From Thalassospira lucentensis (GTDB lineage Bacteria > Pseudomonadota > Alphaproteobacteria > Rhodospirillales > Thalassospiraceae), in NCBI RefSeq assembly GCF_011806425.1, contig NZ_JAATOV010000006.1, forward strand, positions 1-64,000: a stretch of DNA of 64,000 nt. The letters run 5' to 3'. This document shows positions 47,586 to 57,086 of the stretch, one piece after another (position 1 is the stretch's first letter; every line of letters begins with the position of its first letter). The position numbers were made by a program, and so were the translations under genes. The notes beneath the pieces are model-generated. The model was not told the DNA's origin, ran no database searches, and saw nothing but the letters and a program-made list of their open reading frames with translations.

Positions 47586-48017
47586 TTACGTTTCTCCTGC
47601 TTTGGGCTGTACAGGTTCTATTGGTTCCTTTTCCTCGGCGGTCTTTAAGGCCTGCCATTCCGCGTCGCTAAACACGCGTGATCGGGTCAAAAAGCGTTTG
47701 CCTTCCGGGCCCTCAAGCGAAAACATGCCGCCACGTCCCTCTACGACGTCAATGATCAGCTGTGTGTGACGCCAATATTCAAATTGGGCGCGTCCGATAT
47801 AAAACGGACAGCCATCAATCGTACCCAGCAACACATCCTGATCGCCGGTTTTAAACTCGCCATCGGGAAAGCACATCGGCGCACTGCCATCACAACAACC
47901 GCCCGATTGATGAAACATCACCGGCCCATGAAGTGATTTCAGCTTATCGATAAGGGCAATGGCCGCATCGGTTGCCGTGACCCTATCGGGTATTTGGTCT
48001 GGCTCTGATCGTGTCAT
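47586..48017 (-). CDS. DUF779 protein associated with aldehyde dehydrogenase
   Basis: A 143-residue cytosolic protein of the DUF779 family. Conserved features are MFHQSGGCCDGSAPMCFPDGEF near the N terminus and FYIGRAQFEYWRHTQLIIDVVEGRGGMFSLE. The Cys-Cys and Cys residues could bind a metal. These proteins are regularly encoded next to the acetaldehyde dehydrogenase gene, as here, and may help its maturation; the mechanism is unknown to me. 104 bases separate it from the dehydrogenase gene. Confidence 0.9.
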   Translation of the reverse strand: MTRSEPDQIPDRVTATDAAIALIDKLKSLHGPVMFHQSGGCCDGSAPMCFPDGEFKTGDQDVLLGTIDGCPFYIGRAQFEYWRHTQLIIDVVEGRGGMFSLEGPEGKRFLTRSRVFSDAEWQALKTAEEKEPIEPVQPKAGET

Positions 48018-48121
48018 CTTTACCGCCTTGATCGGGAAAGGTGACCGGACGCGTACAGGGAGGATACCCGCCCGGTCATGTGGGGATACTTCACGTCATC
48101 CCCGTGTTAATCCCCGTAAGA

Positions 48122-49642
48122 TCAGAAGAAGCCCATTGGTTTGGGATCGTAAGACACCAAAAGGTTCTTGGTCTGCTGATAATGGTTCAGCATCATCTTG
48201 TGGTTCTCACGCCCAATGCCGGACTGTTTGTAGCCACCAAACGCCGCATGGGCCGGATACAGGTGATAACAGTTGGTCCAAACACGCCCGGCCTTGATAT
48301 TGCGGCCAAAGCGATATGCGCGTGTCCCATCACGGGTCCACACACCAGCACCCAGTCCATAAAGCGTATCATTGGCAAGATGCAGCGCCTCGTCATCGTC
48401 CTTAAAGGTCGTGACCGACACCACCGGGCCAAAGATTTCCTCTTGGAAAATCCGCATGCGGTTATGGCCCTTAAAGATGGTCGGCTGGATATAGAACCCG
48501 TCGGACAAATCGCCGCCAAGGTCGGCGCGATCCCCACCACACAGGGTTTCCGCCCCTTCCTGTTTGCCGATATCCAGATAAGACAGGATTTTTTCCATCT
48601 GCTCGGTCGATGCCTGCGCGCCGATCATGGTGTCGGTATCAAGCGGGTTGCCCTGCTTGATGTTGGCCACACGGCTCAGCACCGTATCCATGAACTTGTC
48701 ATAGATGCTTTCTTGAATAAGTGCCCGCGACGGGCAGGTGCACACTTCCCCCTGATTAAGGGCAAACATCGTCAGGCCCTCGGCAGCTTTTTGGCGGAAA
48801 TCATCGTCTTGCGCCATCACATCTTCAAAGAACACGTTTGGCGATTTACCGCCAAGCTCAAGGGTCACCGGGATGATGTTTTCACTGGCATATTGCATGA
48901 TCAAACGGCCCGTGGTGGTTTCCCCGGTAAAGGCAATTTTGGCAATCCGGTTGCTTTGCGCCAACGGCTTACCGGCTTCCACACCAAAGCCCTGCACAAC
49001 GTTCAACACACCTGCGGGCAACAAATCGCCGACCAGATCCAGCAACACGCAAATCGATGCGGGGGTTTGTTCGGCCGGTTTAAGAACAACACAGTTGCCG
49101 GCGGCCAAGGCCGGGGCAAGTTTCCAAACCGCCATCAAGATCGGGAAGTTCCACGGGATGATTTGCCCGACCACGCCAAGCGGCTCGTGGAAGTGATAGG
49201 CAACCGTATTGTCGTCAATCTCGCCCAATGATCCTTCTTGTGCACGGATCGCACCGGCGAAATACCGGAAATGATCAATCGCCAACGGAATGTCGGCGGC
49301 CATTGTTTCGCGCACCGCCTTGCCATTGTCCCATGTTTCGGCAACGGCCAGCATTTCAAGGTTGTCTTCCATGCGGTCGGCAATTTTATTAAGGATATTG
49401 GCCCGTTCCGTCACGGACGTTTTGCCCCATGCGTCTGCTGCGCTATGGGCGGCATCAATCGCCTTGTCGATATCCTCGCTTGTCGACCGGGCGATATCGC
49501 AGAATTTCTTGCCATTGACCGGCGATACATTTTCAAAATATTGGCCTTTGGTCGGGGCAACCCATTCACCGCCAATAAAGTTGTCATAGCGGGATTTAAA
49601 GCTCACCACGCTGCCAGCATCATTTGGATTCTTATAGATCAT
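48122..49642 (-). CDS. NAD-dependent aldehyde dehydrogenase (acetaldehyde type)
   Basis: The 506-residue enzyme oxidises acetaldehyde and similar aldehydes to acids in ethanol or acetoin breakdown (AldB/ExaC/Adh group). Key elements are [30 protein letters not shown], the GxxxxG segment [10 protein letters not shown], Glu in [12 protein letters not shown] and the catalytic Cys in [11 protein letters not shown]; the C terminus ends with the typical [25 protein letters not shown] tail. GGAGGAAGCGAA precedes ATG 49642. A sigma-54 promoter lies 66 bases upstream and the activator is encoded divergently. Confidence 0.95.
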   Translation of the reverse strand: MIYKNPNDAGSVVSFKSRYDNFIGGEWVAPTKGQYFENVSPVNGKKFCDIARSTSEDIDKAIDAAHSAADAWGKTSVTERANILNKIADRMEDNLEMLAVAETWDNGKAVRETMAADIPLAIDHFRYFAGAIRAQEGSLGEIDDNTVAYHFHEPLGVVGQIIPWNFPILMAVWKLAPALAAGNCVVLKPAEQTPASICVLLDLVGDLLPAGVLNVVQGFGVEAGKPLAQSNRIAKIAFTGETTTGRLIMQYASENIIPVTLELGGKSPNVFFEDVMAQDDDFRQKAAEGLTMFALNQGEVCTCPSRALIQESIYDKFMDTVLSRVANIKQGNPLDTDTMIGAQASTEQMEKILSYLDIGKQEGAETLCGGDRADLGGDLSDGFYIQPTIFKGHNRMRIFQEEIFGPVVSVTTFKDDDEALHLANDTLYGLGAGVWTRDGTRAYRFGRNIKAGRVWTNCYHLYPAHAAFGGYKQSGIGRENHKMMLNHYQQTKNLLVSYDPKPMGFF

Positions 49643-49707
49643 TTCGCTTCCTCCGAGATCGACGGGTGATTTTCTCACCGGTTTTTGATTGTGACGCTCC
49701 AACACCC

Positions 49708-49722
49708 GCAAAGGTCATGCCA
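49708..49722 (-). promoter_or_regulatory. Sigma-54 promoter of the aldehyde dehydrogenase operon
   Basis: On the minus strand TGGCAT-N5-TTGC matches the -24/-12 consensus TGGCAC-N5-TTGC with one change. It lies 66 bases upstream of the start codon, and the divergent gene encodes an RpoN-dependent activator. Confidence 0.78.
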
Positions 49723-49838
49723 ATTTGGCGGGGCGTCCTTGGGTGCGCAAAAAGCACCATGATTTCAAAAAGCTGGAGGGCGGGGGATCTATGGTCGGCT
49801 TTGCCCGGCCTTTTGGTTTTTCTGGCGCATGTGGCGCA

Positions 49839-49862
49839 AACTGTTCAATTTTTGGAACAGTT
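49839..49862. promoter_or_regulatory. Perfect inverted repeat, probable activator binding site
   Basis: AACTGTTC-N8-GAACAGTT is a perfect 8-bp inverted repeat located 117-140 bases upstream of the sigma-54 promoter, the usual distance of an enhancer. A direct repeat tggcgca-N2-tggcgca lies beside it at 49823-49838. Between 49643 and 50004 no gene is seen. Confidence 0.65.
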
Positions 49863-50004
49863 CAAAGGACGCAGGCTTTTGGCGGTGAAACGGGTTGGTG
49901 TGACCGGGGCCCGATGTGATACGATGATGATTGTGATCGGACGGGGCACAAGCCCCACACCGGAAAATCCGGGTTAAAACGCCGACACAAGGGAGATAGC
50001 GTCA

Positions 50005-52074
50005 ATGTCTGGAAACTTTCCCGGCGGACGGATTGAAGCCGCCTTACAGTTAAGCGGTGCTGCGCAAAACCGCGCAGTCCTTGAAAGCTGGCAGCGTTGT
50101 GAAGAACGCTTTGGTCTGGCCCACGATACATTTCGCCGACCTGAAATCATGCCCGAAAGCCAAACCCGGCGGTTACGTGACCGCAATGGACGGCTTTATC
50201 ATCATGCCCACGATCTTGTGCGCACCCTCTATCGCAAGATTGATGCATCGGGCTATGCGGTGTTTTTAACCGACAATAAGGGCGTCATTCTCGACAGTGT
50301 TGCCGCCCATTCCCTCTTGCCGTCTTTTCAAACCAACGGCCTGTTACCCGGTGCCGTCTGGACCGAGGAACGCGAAGGCACAAACGGCATTGGCACCTGT
50401 CTGGTCGAAGGCCGCGCGATCACCATCCATAAGGATGAACATTTCCTTTCCCAGCATTCTGTCCTGACCTGTACGGCCGCCCCGGTCTTTAGCCCCGATG
50501 GCAAAGTCTGTTCGGTGCTCGATGTTTCCGCCGTGCGCGAAGACATCAAACGCACTGATTGCCTGCGGGTGCGCGGTATGATTGCCGATTATGCCGACGC
50601 GCTTGAACGCATCCTGTTTTTTGATGAACGGGCAGGCGACATTATTTTGCATCTGCACCCCGATGCCCAGCATGTTGGCTCCACCCGCGATGCGATGATT
50701 TCCATCACCCCGGATGGTGTAATCAGTGGTGCGACATCCATGGCGCGGCGCATTTTAAATGCCGCGCGGCAATCGGGGGATATCCACGATATCCGCGACA
50801 TTTTTGAAATGGATGTCGACAGCTTACTGGCGAAATTTACCGATCAAAATCATGGCCGCACCGATCCCCATGCGCACAGTTCGGGGTCGCAAAGCGATCC
50901 GGCCTTGGCGGTGAATATTGCCGGCGGCGGCGTTTTGTTTGGCAGCATCACTTTGCCCGAAAAGCTCCGCCGACAATTCGTTGGCCGGGCAACCCCGCCG
51001 AAGTTGTCCGTACCGGGCACGCGCATGTCAAAACCGACTGTGACCCGTGCGACGCCCCCCGCAACACCTGCGCCGACTGTTGAACTGGCCGACCGGGATC
51101 CGGCTTTGCGCCGCATCTTTGACATCGGGTCGCGCTTGCATGCGCGTGACATCAATATTCTGATGTCGGGCGAAACCGGCAGCGGCAAGGAATATCTCGC
51201 ACGCCATATCCATGATGCCGCAATCGGCACATCGCGCAGTTTTGTTGCGATCAACTGTGCGGCCTTGCCCGAAGGATTGATTGAAAACGAATTGTTTGGG
51301 CATGCCGGTGGGGCATTTACCGGGGCTGCGCGGGACGGGTTTGGCGGGCGCATCCGCGAAGCCAATGGCGGCACGCTGTTTCTTGATGAAATTGGCGACA
51401 TGCCGCTTTCCGCCCAAGGCCGTCTGTTGCGGGTGCTTGAAAACCGCACGATTGAACCGCTCGGCAGTACAAAATCCGTGCCGGTGAATTTCCGCCTGAT
51501 CTGTGCCAGCAATGTCGATCTGACCAAGGCGGTGGCAAATGGCACCTTCCGCGAAGATTTGCTCTATCGGATCAAGGGCGCACGTCTTGCCGTTCCGGCC
51601 TTGCGTGACCGCATCGATCTGCCTGATTTGATTGCGCGCTTACTGCATGTCATGGGGCCGGGCATTGGTGTTGATGACGATGTACTTGCCATGCTGTCCG
51701 CCCATCAATGGCCCGGCAATGTGCGGGAATTGCTCAATGTGTTGCAATATGCCTGCGTCTTTGCCGAAAACGGCGTGATCGGCATCCATCATTTGCCCGA
51801 TGATTTTACGGTCGCGGAGGGGGATGCTTTCGGCAACGGCAATGACACCGGCACTGAGACGGGCTATGGCGATGATAATAACGATAACGATGGCCCGATG
51901 ACATCGGCACAAACCATGGAACGCGCCCAAGGGGCCGCCTTGCGCCAAGTTCTCGAAGATCATCATTGGCATATCAGCAACACCGCCAAGGCACTCGGAA
52001 TTGGCCGCAATACGCTCTATCGCCGCATGGCCCGGCTTGGCATTGAAAAGACCCCAACCGCGCGGCGGCATTAG
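50005..52074 (+). CDS. Sigma-54-dependent activator, AcoR type
   Basis: A 689-residue regulator. Residues 1-330 hold the GAF-type sensory part (GYAVFLTDNKGVILDSV, GTNGIGTCLVEGRAITIHKDEHF, the acoR family pattern). The AAA+ domain has Walker A GETGSGKE, the sigma-54 contact loop GAFTGA and LFLDEIGDMP; the C-terminal Fis-type HTH is NTAKALGIGRNTLYRRMARLGI. It should activate the divergent aldehyde dehydrogenase operon in response to acetoin, acetaldehyde or ethanol. An acidic Asp/Asn/Gly linker (residues 610-635) precedes the HTH. AAGGGAG lies upstream of the ATG. Confidence 0.93.
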   Translation: MSGNFPGGRIEAALQLSGAAQNRAVLESWQRCEERFGLAHDTFRRPEIMPESQTRRLRDRNGRLYHHAHDLVRTLYRKIDASGYAVFLTDNKGVILDSVAAHSLLPSFQTNGLLPGAVWTEEREGTNGIGTCLVEGRAITIHKDEHFLSQHSVLTCTAAPVFSPDGKVCSVLDVSAVREDIKRTDCLRVRGMIADYADALERILFFDERAGDIILHLHPDAQHVGSTRDAMISITPDGVISGATSMARRILNAARQSGDIHDIRDIFEMDVDSLLAKFTDQNHGRTDPHAHSSGSQSDPALAVNIAGGGVLFGSITLPEKLRRQFVGRATPPKLSVPGTRMSKPTVTRATPPATPAPTVELADRDPALRRIFDIGSRLHARDINILMSGETGSGKEYLARHIHDAAIGTSRSFVAINCAALPEGLIENELFGHAGGAFTGAARDGFGGRIREANGGTLFLDEIGDMPLSAQGRLLRVLENRTIEPLGSTKSVPVNFRLICASNVDLTKAVANGTFREDLLYRIKGARLAVPALRDRIDLPDLIARLLHVMGPGIGVDDDVLAMLSAHQWPGNVRELLNVLQYACVFAENGVIGIHHLPDDFTVAEGDAFGNGNDTGTETGYGDDNNDNDGPMTSAQTMERAQGAALRQVLEDHHWHISNTAKALGIGRNTLYRRMARLGIEKTPTARRH

Positions 52075-52114
52075 GCACGCTATCCAATTGCCGCCCCCGC
52101 GTTCCCGCTCCCGC

Positions 52115-52195
52115 GTTGCCATCATCGCTTTGCCATCGCCGGGTTGCGATCACCGGGGTGCCATCACCGGATTGCCATCACCGGGGTGCCGTCAC
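52115..52195. repeat. GC-rich tandem repeat, about 15-base unit
   Basis: The unit tgccatcaccgggg(t) recurs about five times with one- or two-base changes, immediately after the AcoR-type gene. It is non-coding and the rest of the 52075-52432 gap holds only a hairpin and the asnB promoter. Confidence 0.75.
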
Positions 52196-52246
52196 CGCGT
52201 CTCTGTCGCCACTTCGACCCTAACGCCTTCTGATCTATGATCTGCC

Positions 52247-52273
52247 CTGCCACGCCTTGGTGCGTGGCAGTTT
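52247..52273 (+). terminator. Weak terminator-like hairpin
   Basis: CTGCCACGC pairs with GCGTGGCAG (9 bp, 6-base loop) and is followed by TTTGCGTTT. It probably ends the activator gene. Confidence 0.55.
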
Positions 52274-52432
52274 GCGTTTGTGTTGGCGGCCTGCTGCCGG
52301 TTTTTGCGACTTTTCGGTGGTATGGACAAAAAGCGCGTTTTGGGTACGGTTTATTGCCGGTTTGCGAATGTTTTCATTGTAGAATAGGTCGATATTGTTT
52401 TAAGTAGCCTGAGGAAATTACAGGATTATTTT

Positions 52433-54367
52433 ATGTGTGGAATTGCCGGTTTATGGCTTTCTGAACAGAGCGATGCCAGCCGATTGCACGATACCGTATC
52501 GCGCATGAACACTGCATTGCATCATCGCGGGCCGGATGGCGGCGATGTTTGGTGTGATTCTGAAAACGGGCTGGGCCTTGGTCAGCGCCGCTTGGCGATT
52601 ATTGACCTGACAGATGCCGGTAAACAGCCGATGCATTCGGCCGATGGCCGCTATGTCATGGTCTATAACGGCGAAATCTATAACACCGAAGAACTGCGTC
52701 AAAAGCTTTCCGGGGCCAATATCGCGTGGCGCGGCCATTCCGACACCGAAGTGATCCTTGAATGCATGGCCCATTGGGGCGTGCGCGAAACGCTTAAACG
52801 CTTGATCGGCATGTTTGCCATTGCCCTTTGGGACCGGCACGCCAAAAAACTGACCCTCATGCGCGATCGTCTGGGCATCAAGCCGCTTTATTGGTCGCGC
52901 TATGACGGCAATATCGGCTTCGCGTCCGAGGTCAAAGGATTGCTCGCCGGGGATGCAATTTCACGCGAAGTCAATCATTCCGGGCTAGAGGCCTATTTAC
53001 GGTTTGGCTATGTGCCGTCGGGCCATTCGATCTATGCCCACGCCAAAATGCTCAAACCCGGTCATATTCTTGAAATCACCGCCCATGATCAGGCATCCGA
53101 ATTTGCCTATTGGTCGGTCGAGGATGCGGTCCTCACCGCGCAGAACCACGCCTGGAGTGGCGATGACCAAAGTGCGATTGACGCGCTCGAAGATTTGCTG
53201 CGCGACGCGGTTGAACGGCGCATGGTTGCTGACGTGCCATTGGGCGCGTTCCTGTCGGGCGGGATTGATTCTTCGCTGATCGTGTCGCTGATGCAATCGG
53301 TCTCGGACCGGCCGGTGAAAACATTCACTGTCGGCTTTGATGATGCCGCCTTTAACGAGGCGACCTTTGCCGGCGATGTGGCAAAGCACCTTAAGACTGA
53401 TCATACCGAGCTTTATGTCAGCCCGCAGGACGCGCTTGATCTGGTGCCGAAGCTTTCGGAAACCTATGACGAGCCGTTCTTTGACAGCTCCGCCATTCCG
53501 ACCTATTTGATTTCGGCCTTAACGCGTAAGGAAGTCACCGTGGCCCTGTCGGGTGATGGTGGCGATGAAACATTTGGCGGCTATACCCGCTATTTATGGG
53601 CCAAGCAACTGAGCAAGGCGGCGGGCTGCATTCCGTTTGGCGCCTCCATGGTTGCGCGCATGCTGACCGCACTTTCGCCCGAACAGTGGGAAAAGCTGTG
53701 TGGGCTGATGCCGGGCAAGCACGCCACCAGTGCGATTGGCGATAAAATCCATAAGGCCGCACCACTTTTGGCGATCAAGGATGATCTGGAACGCTATCAC
53801 GCGCTGCTGTCCTTGTTTGATACCGATAAGTTGCTGGGCGCACGCAATGGCCGCAAACAGATCCGTGTGCCGGGTGAAAAATTCTGCCGCAACCGTAATC
53901 TCGATTACGTGTCGTCCATGCAGGTCATGGACACCATGATGTATATGGTCGATGACGTGCTGACCAAGGTTGATCGCGCTTCGATGGCCAATTCGCTTGA
54001 AGTCCGCGTCCCGCTGATTGATCACCGGGTGATTGAATTTGGCTGGCGTCTTCCGGCCCATCTCAAGCTCAATGGATCGGTTGGCAAATACGCCCTGCGT
54101 CAGATTTTGTATAAATACGTCCCGCGCGAAATGATCGACCGACCCAAAACCGGCTTTGGTGTGCCTTTGGCGCAATGGCTGCGGGGGCCCTTACGTGAAT
54201 GGATGGGCGACCTTCTGGCCAACGAGGCGCTCTATACTGATTTGGGGCTCGATCGCCAATATATTGACCGCCTGCATCAAGAACATATGTCAGGGCGGCG
54301 CAATTGGGGCCATCAGCTTTGGACCATTTCGATGTTGTCTGATTGGCAGCAACGCTGGCTGAAATAA
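52433..54367 (+). CDS. asnB: Asparagine synthase (glutamine-hydrolysing)
   Basis: A 644-residue two-domain enzyme. Cys2 (MCGIAGLW) is the nucleophile of the glutaminase domain, with the RLAIIDLTDAGKQPM and YNGEIYN segments; the synthetase domain has the PP-loop SGGIDSSL near residue 276 and ALSGDGGDETFGGYTRY. It makes asparagine from aspartate, or amidates a sugar or peptide, since close relatives occur in polysaccharide clusters; no such cluster is present here. It stands alone with its own terminator. Confidence 0.93.
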   Translation: MCGIAGLWLSEQSDASRLHDTVSRMNTALHHRGPDGGDVWCDSENGLGLGQRRLAIIDLTDAGKQPMHSADGRYVMVYNGEIYNTEELRQKLSGANIAWRGHSDTEVILECMAHWGVRETLKRLIGMFAIALWDRHAKKLTLMRDRLGIKPLYWSRYDGNIGFASEVKGLLAGDAISREVNHSGLEAYLRFGYVPSGHSIYAHAKMLKPGHILEITAHDQASEFAYWSVEDAVLTAQNHAWSGDDQSAIDALEDLLRDAVERRMVADVPLGAFLSGGIDSSLIVSLMQSVSDRPVKTFTVGFDDAAFNEATFAGDVAKHLKTDHTELYVSPQDALDLVPKLSETYDEPFFDSSAIPTYLISALTRKEVTVALSGDGGDETFGGYTRYLWAKQLSKAAGCIPFGASMVARMLTALSPEQWEKLCGLMPGKHATSAIGDKIHKAAPLLAIKDDLERYHALLSLFDTDKLLGARNGRKQIRVPGEKFCRNRNLDYVSSMQVMDTMMYMVDDVLTKVDRASMANSLEVRVPLIDHRVIEFGWRLPAHLKLNGSVGKYALRQILYKYVPREMIDRPKTGFGVPLAQWLRGPLREWMGDLLANEALYTDLGLDRQYIDRLHQEHMSGRRNWGHQLWTISMLSDWQQRWLK

Positions 54368-54405
54368 CCACCTAATCACTTATCCATCTCTGATGTGCGT
54401 TCAAG

Positions 54406-54433
54406 CCCGTCTGTTTTTCAGGCGGGTTTTTTT
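54406..54433 (+). terminator. Terminator of asnB
   Basis: CCCGTCTG pairs with CAGGCGGG (8 bp, one G-T pair, 5-base loop) and runs into seven T, 40 bases after the asnB stop. Confidence 0.88.
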
Positions 54434-54607
54434 GCATTTTTTCATTCGCGAAATTCAAAAAAGGTGCCGCATTTATCGCGCACTAGGCATCTGTGTGCGT
54501 TCGGTATCGCATGCCGGATCGTAAAAATGTCATAATTTGAAACTTGTAAATTTTCGCAAATGAACTATTTTAAGGGTACGCACCCTTCAAACACAGCGAG
54601 AATCGCA

Positions 54608-56185
54608 ATGTCGGCTTCATCACATTCGGATACATCAGCCTCAGGCACATCCAATTATGATCTGATCGTGATTGGCGGTGGCATCAATGGTGCCGGGATC
54701 GCGCGCGATGCGGCGGGCAGGGGCCTTAAAGTCTTGCTGTGTGAACAAAACGACCTTGCCAGTGCAACCTCCTCAGCCAGTACCAAACTGATCCATGGTG
54801 GATTGCGCTATCTCGAACATTATGAGTTCCGTCTGGTCCGCGAAGCCCTGACCGAACGCGAAGTGCTGTTGGATAATGCGCCCCATATCATTTGGCCGCT
54901 GCGCTTTGTTTTGCCCCATCGCAAAGATTTGCGTCCGGCATGGTTGATCCGTTTGGGCCTGTTTTTGTATGACCATCTGGGCGGGCGTAAAAAACTCCCG
55001 GCGTCCAAGGGCATTTCCTTTGCCTCCCACGTGGCGGGCGATCCGCTGCGCAGCGACATGACCAAGGGCTTTGTTTATTCCGATTGCTGGGTCGATGATG
55101 CGCGCTTGGTGGTGTTAAATGCCATGGATGCCCGCGAAAAAGGCGCCGAAATCCTGACCCGCACCAAATGCGTTGGTGCGACCCAAACCAAGGGGCAATG
55201 GAACGTGACTCTGCGCGGGGCCAATAATCACGGCGATCAGAACGACCGGATTGTCACCGGTAAAATGCTGATCAATGCCGCCGGGCCGTGGTGTGCGGAT
55301 TTGATCAAATCTGATGGCGGCGTGGTGCAATCCAAAACCAAGGCCAACATTCGTCTGGTCAAGGGCAGCCACATCGTCGTGCCGAAAATCTTTGATCATG
55401 GATATTGCTATATCTTCCAAAACGGCGATGGCCGGATTGTCTTTGCCATTCCGTATGAAGATGACTTTACACTGATCGGCACCACCGATGTGGATTTCAA
55501 CGGCGATCCGTCCTCGGTCAAAATCGATCAGGATGAAATCGACTATCTGTGCAAACTCGCCAGTGGCTATTTCAAAAAGCCGGTCCGTCGCGATGACGTT
55601 GTCTGGACCTATTCCGGGGTGCGTCCGCTTTATGCCGGCAATGGCGAAACGCAAAACGCGTCGAAAATTTCACGCGATTACACCCTCAAACTCGAAGCCA
55701 ACAGCGGCGATGCACCGGCCCTGCATGTCTTTGGCGGTAAAATCACCACCTATCGCAAATTGGCCGAACACGCGCTTCAAATCATCACCGACCAGCTTGG
55801 CCGCGATGATCAACCTTGGACCGCATCCGCACCGCTTCCGGGGGGTGATTTCCCCAATGCATCCGCCGATGACGCCCAAAGTGTCTATGCCAAACGCTAT
55901 GACTGGGTACCCGCCAAGATGCTCAAGCGTCTTCTGCGGTGCTACGGCACCCGGATCGAGGCGATTTTGGGCACGGCAAAGGGCCTGTCCGATCTTGGTA
56001 CCTGCTATGGCCATGACCTGTATGAGGCCGAGCTTCGCTACCTGATTGATCAGGAATGGGTGCGGGATCTGGATGACCTGATCTGGCGTCGTTCCAAGTT
56101 GGGGTTGCGGTTAACTCAGGATCAAAAGGATGCCCTGAAACAACGTCTCGCCAACGAAACCCACAACAAGATTGCCGCCGAGTAA
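54608..56185 (+). CDS. glpD: Glycerol-3-phosphate dehydrogenase
   Basis: A 525-residue membrane-associated flavoenzyme that oxidises sn-glycerol 3-phosphate to dihydroxyacetone phosphate and reduces quinone. The FAD fold LIVIGGGINGAGIARDAAGRG starts near residue 20, and SSASTKLIHGGLRYLEHYEFRLVREALTER is the family signature; the C-terminal cap domain is complete. I use ATG 54608, whose frame begins with a Ser/Thr-rich leader; an ATG at 54560 is possible. A leader hairpin (AAGGGT/ACCCTT, 54572-54587) lies just upstream. No glpR, glpF or glpK is adjacent. Confidence 0.94.
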   Translation: MSASSHSDTSASGTSNYDLIVIGGGINGAGIARDAAGRGLKVLLCEQNDLASATSSASTKLIHGGLRYLEHYEFRLVREALTEREVLLDNAPHIIWPLRFVLPHRKDLRPAWLIRLGLFLYDHLGGRKKLPASKGISFASHVAGDPLRSDMTKGFVYSDCWVDDARLVVLNAMDAREKGAEILTRTKCVGATQTKGQWNVTLRGANNHGDQNDRIVTGKMLINAAGPWCADLIKSDGGVVQSKTKANIRLVKGSHIVVPKIFDHGYCYIFQNGDGRIVFAIPYEDDFTLIGTTDVDFNGDPSSVKIDQDEIDYLCKLASGYFKKPVRRDDVVWTYSGVRPLYAGNGETQNASKISRDYTLKLEANSGDAPALHVFGGKITTYRKLAEHALQIITDQLGRDDQPWTASAPLPGGDFPNASADDAQSVYAKRYDWVPAKMLKRLLRCYGTRIEAILGTAKGLSDLGTCYGHDLYEAELRYLIDQEWVRDLDDLIWRRSKLGLRLTQDQKDALKQRLANETHNKIAAE

Positions 56186-56330
56186 TGGCGAGCAACGCCG
56201 CGTAGGGCATAGGCCAAGCCCTAAGCCCTTACGCTATTGCCCCAAACCTGTCCTGCGCGAGGTGCCATAACCGGCATCCCGCGTCATGGCGGGAAAGTCG
56301 CTGCAAAGCGCTGCCCAAACCCCTTAAAGA

Positions 56331-56831
56331 TCACGCACTTTCCTCGCGCTCGGCGGGTGGGGTGGCGATGTCTTTTTGCATCACCGTCACATCCAAAGCG
56401 CGATAGCCCATATTGCGGTAAAAATCCTGCGTCTTGCTGTTTTCGGACCGCACCATCAACTGCATGCGCCACACTCCATGATCGCGAAGCCACCCTTCGC
56501 CAACCTCGGTCAAGGCCCGGCCAAGCCCGGTTTTCTGCAAACTTGGTGCGACGGCAACATAATAAATCCACCCCCGATGGCCATCAAACCCGGCCATCAC
56601 CGATCCGATAATGTTATCGCTGTTATCTTCCCAAACGAACAAGGTCGCGTCATGGGATGAAAGGGCAAATGTCACATCCCATTCCGGCGGATTATACGGT
56701 CGATAAAGCCCGGTTTCCTGCCAAATTTTGGTAATGGCGGGAATATCATCCTTGGTTGCGGTCCGCGGTGCTGCCTTGGCGGCGGTGGCGGAGGATGTGG
56801 ATGCAGAAGGCTGTGTGTTCGAATGCGTCAT
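56331..56831 (-). CDS. GNAT family acetyltransferase (YpeA-like)
   Basis: A 166-residue acetyltransferase. The acetyl-CoA site is VAPSLQKTGLGRALTEVGEGWLRDHGV, and LMVRSENSKTQDFYRNMGYRALDVTVMQKDI closes the fold. The N-terminal 25 residues are Ala/Ser/Thr-rich and probably disordered. The substrate is unknown. ATG 56831 is chosen because the upstream extension to 56927 has no family character. Confidence 0.86.
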   Translation of the reverse strand: MTHSNTQPSASTSSATAAKAAPRTATKDDIPAITKIWQETGLYRPYNPPEWDVTFALSSHDATLFVWEDNSDNIIGSVMAGFDGHRGWIYYVAVAPSLQKTGLGRALTEVGEGWLRDHGVWRMQLMVRSENSKTQDFYRNMGYRALDVTVMQKDIATPPAEREESA

Positions 56832-56980
56832 GATCAGCGTCTTTAAGGTGAAACAGCCAAACACAATGCGGCGCGCCTCATGGCTGGTCAAATCGAAATA
56901 ATTCAGACAAATCGATATGTTTCTCAACCCTCTGCCATGTCCGAACGGCCCCCCTTAAAACCACTCATAACCCACCAACG

Positions 56981-57010
56981 AAAACCCCCTTAAGGATCAC
57001 CTTAAGGGGG
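56981..57010 (-). terminator. Terminator of the His-rich periplasmic protein gene
   Basis: CCCCCTTAAGG pairs with CCTTAAGGGGG (11 bp, 4-base loop); on the minus strand TTTT follows. It lies about 77 bases after the stop of the gene at 57087. Confidence 0.82.
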
Positions 57011-57086
57011 CAAATCAGGCTCGGGGTATCTGTTGGGACCAGAAAAGAAAGTCCCCGAACCTTTGGGTGGTATCGTAAAAACGCGC

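Noticed and set aside
48041..49231. 396-residue plus-strand frame
   Set aside because: Antisense to the aldehyde dehydrogenase gene, whose motifs are clear.
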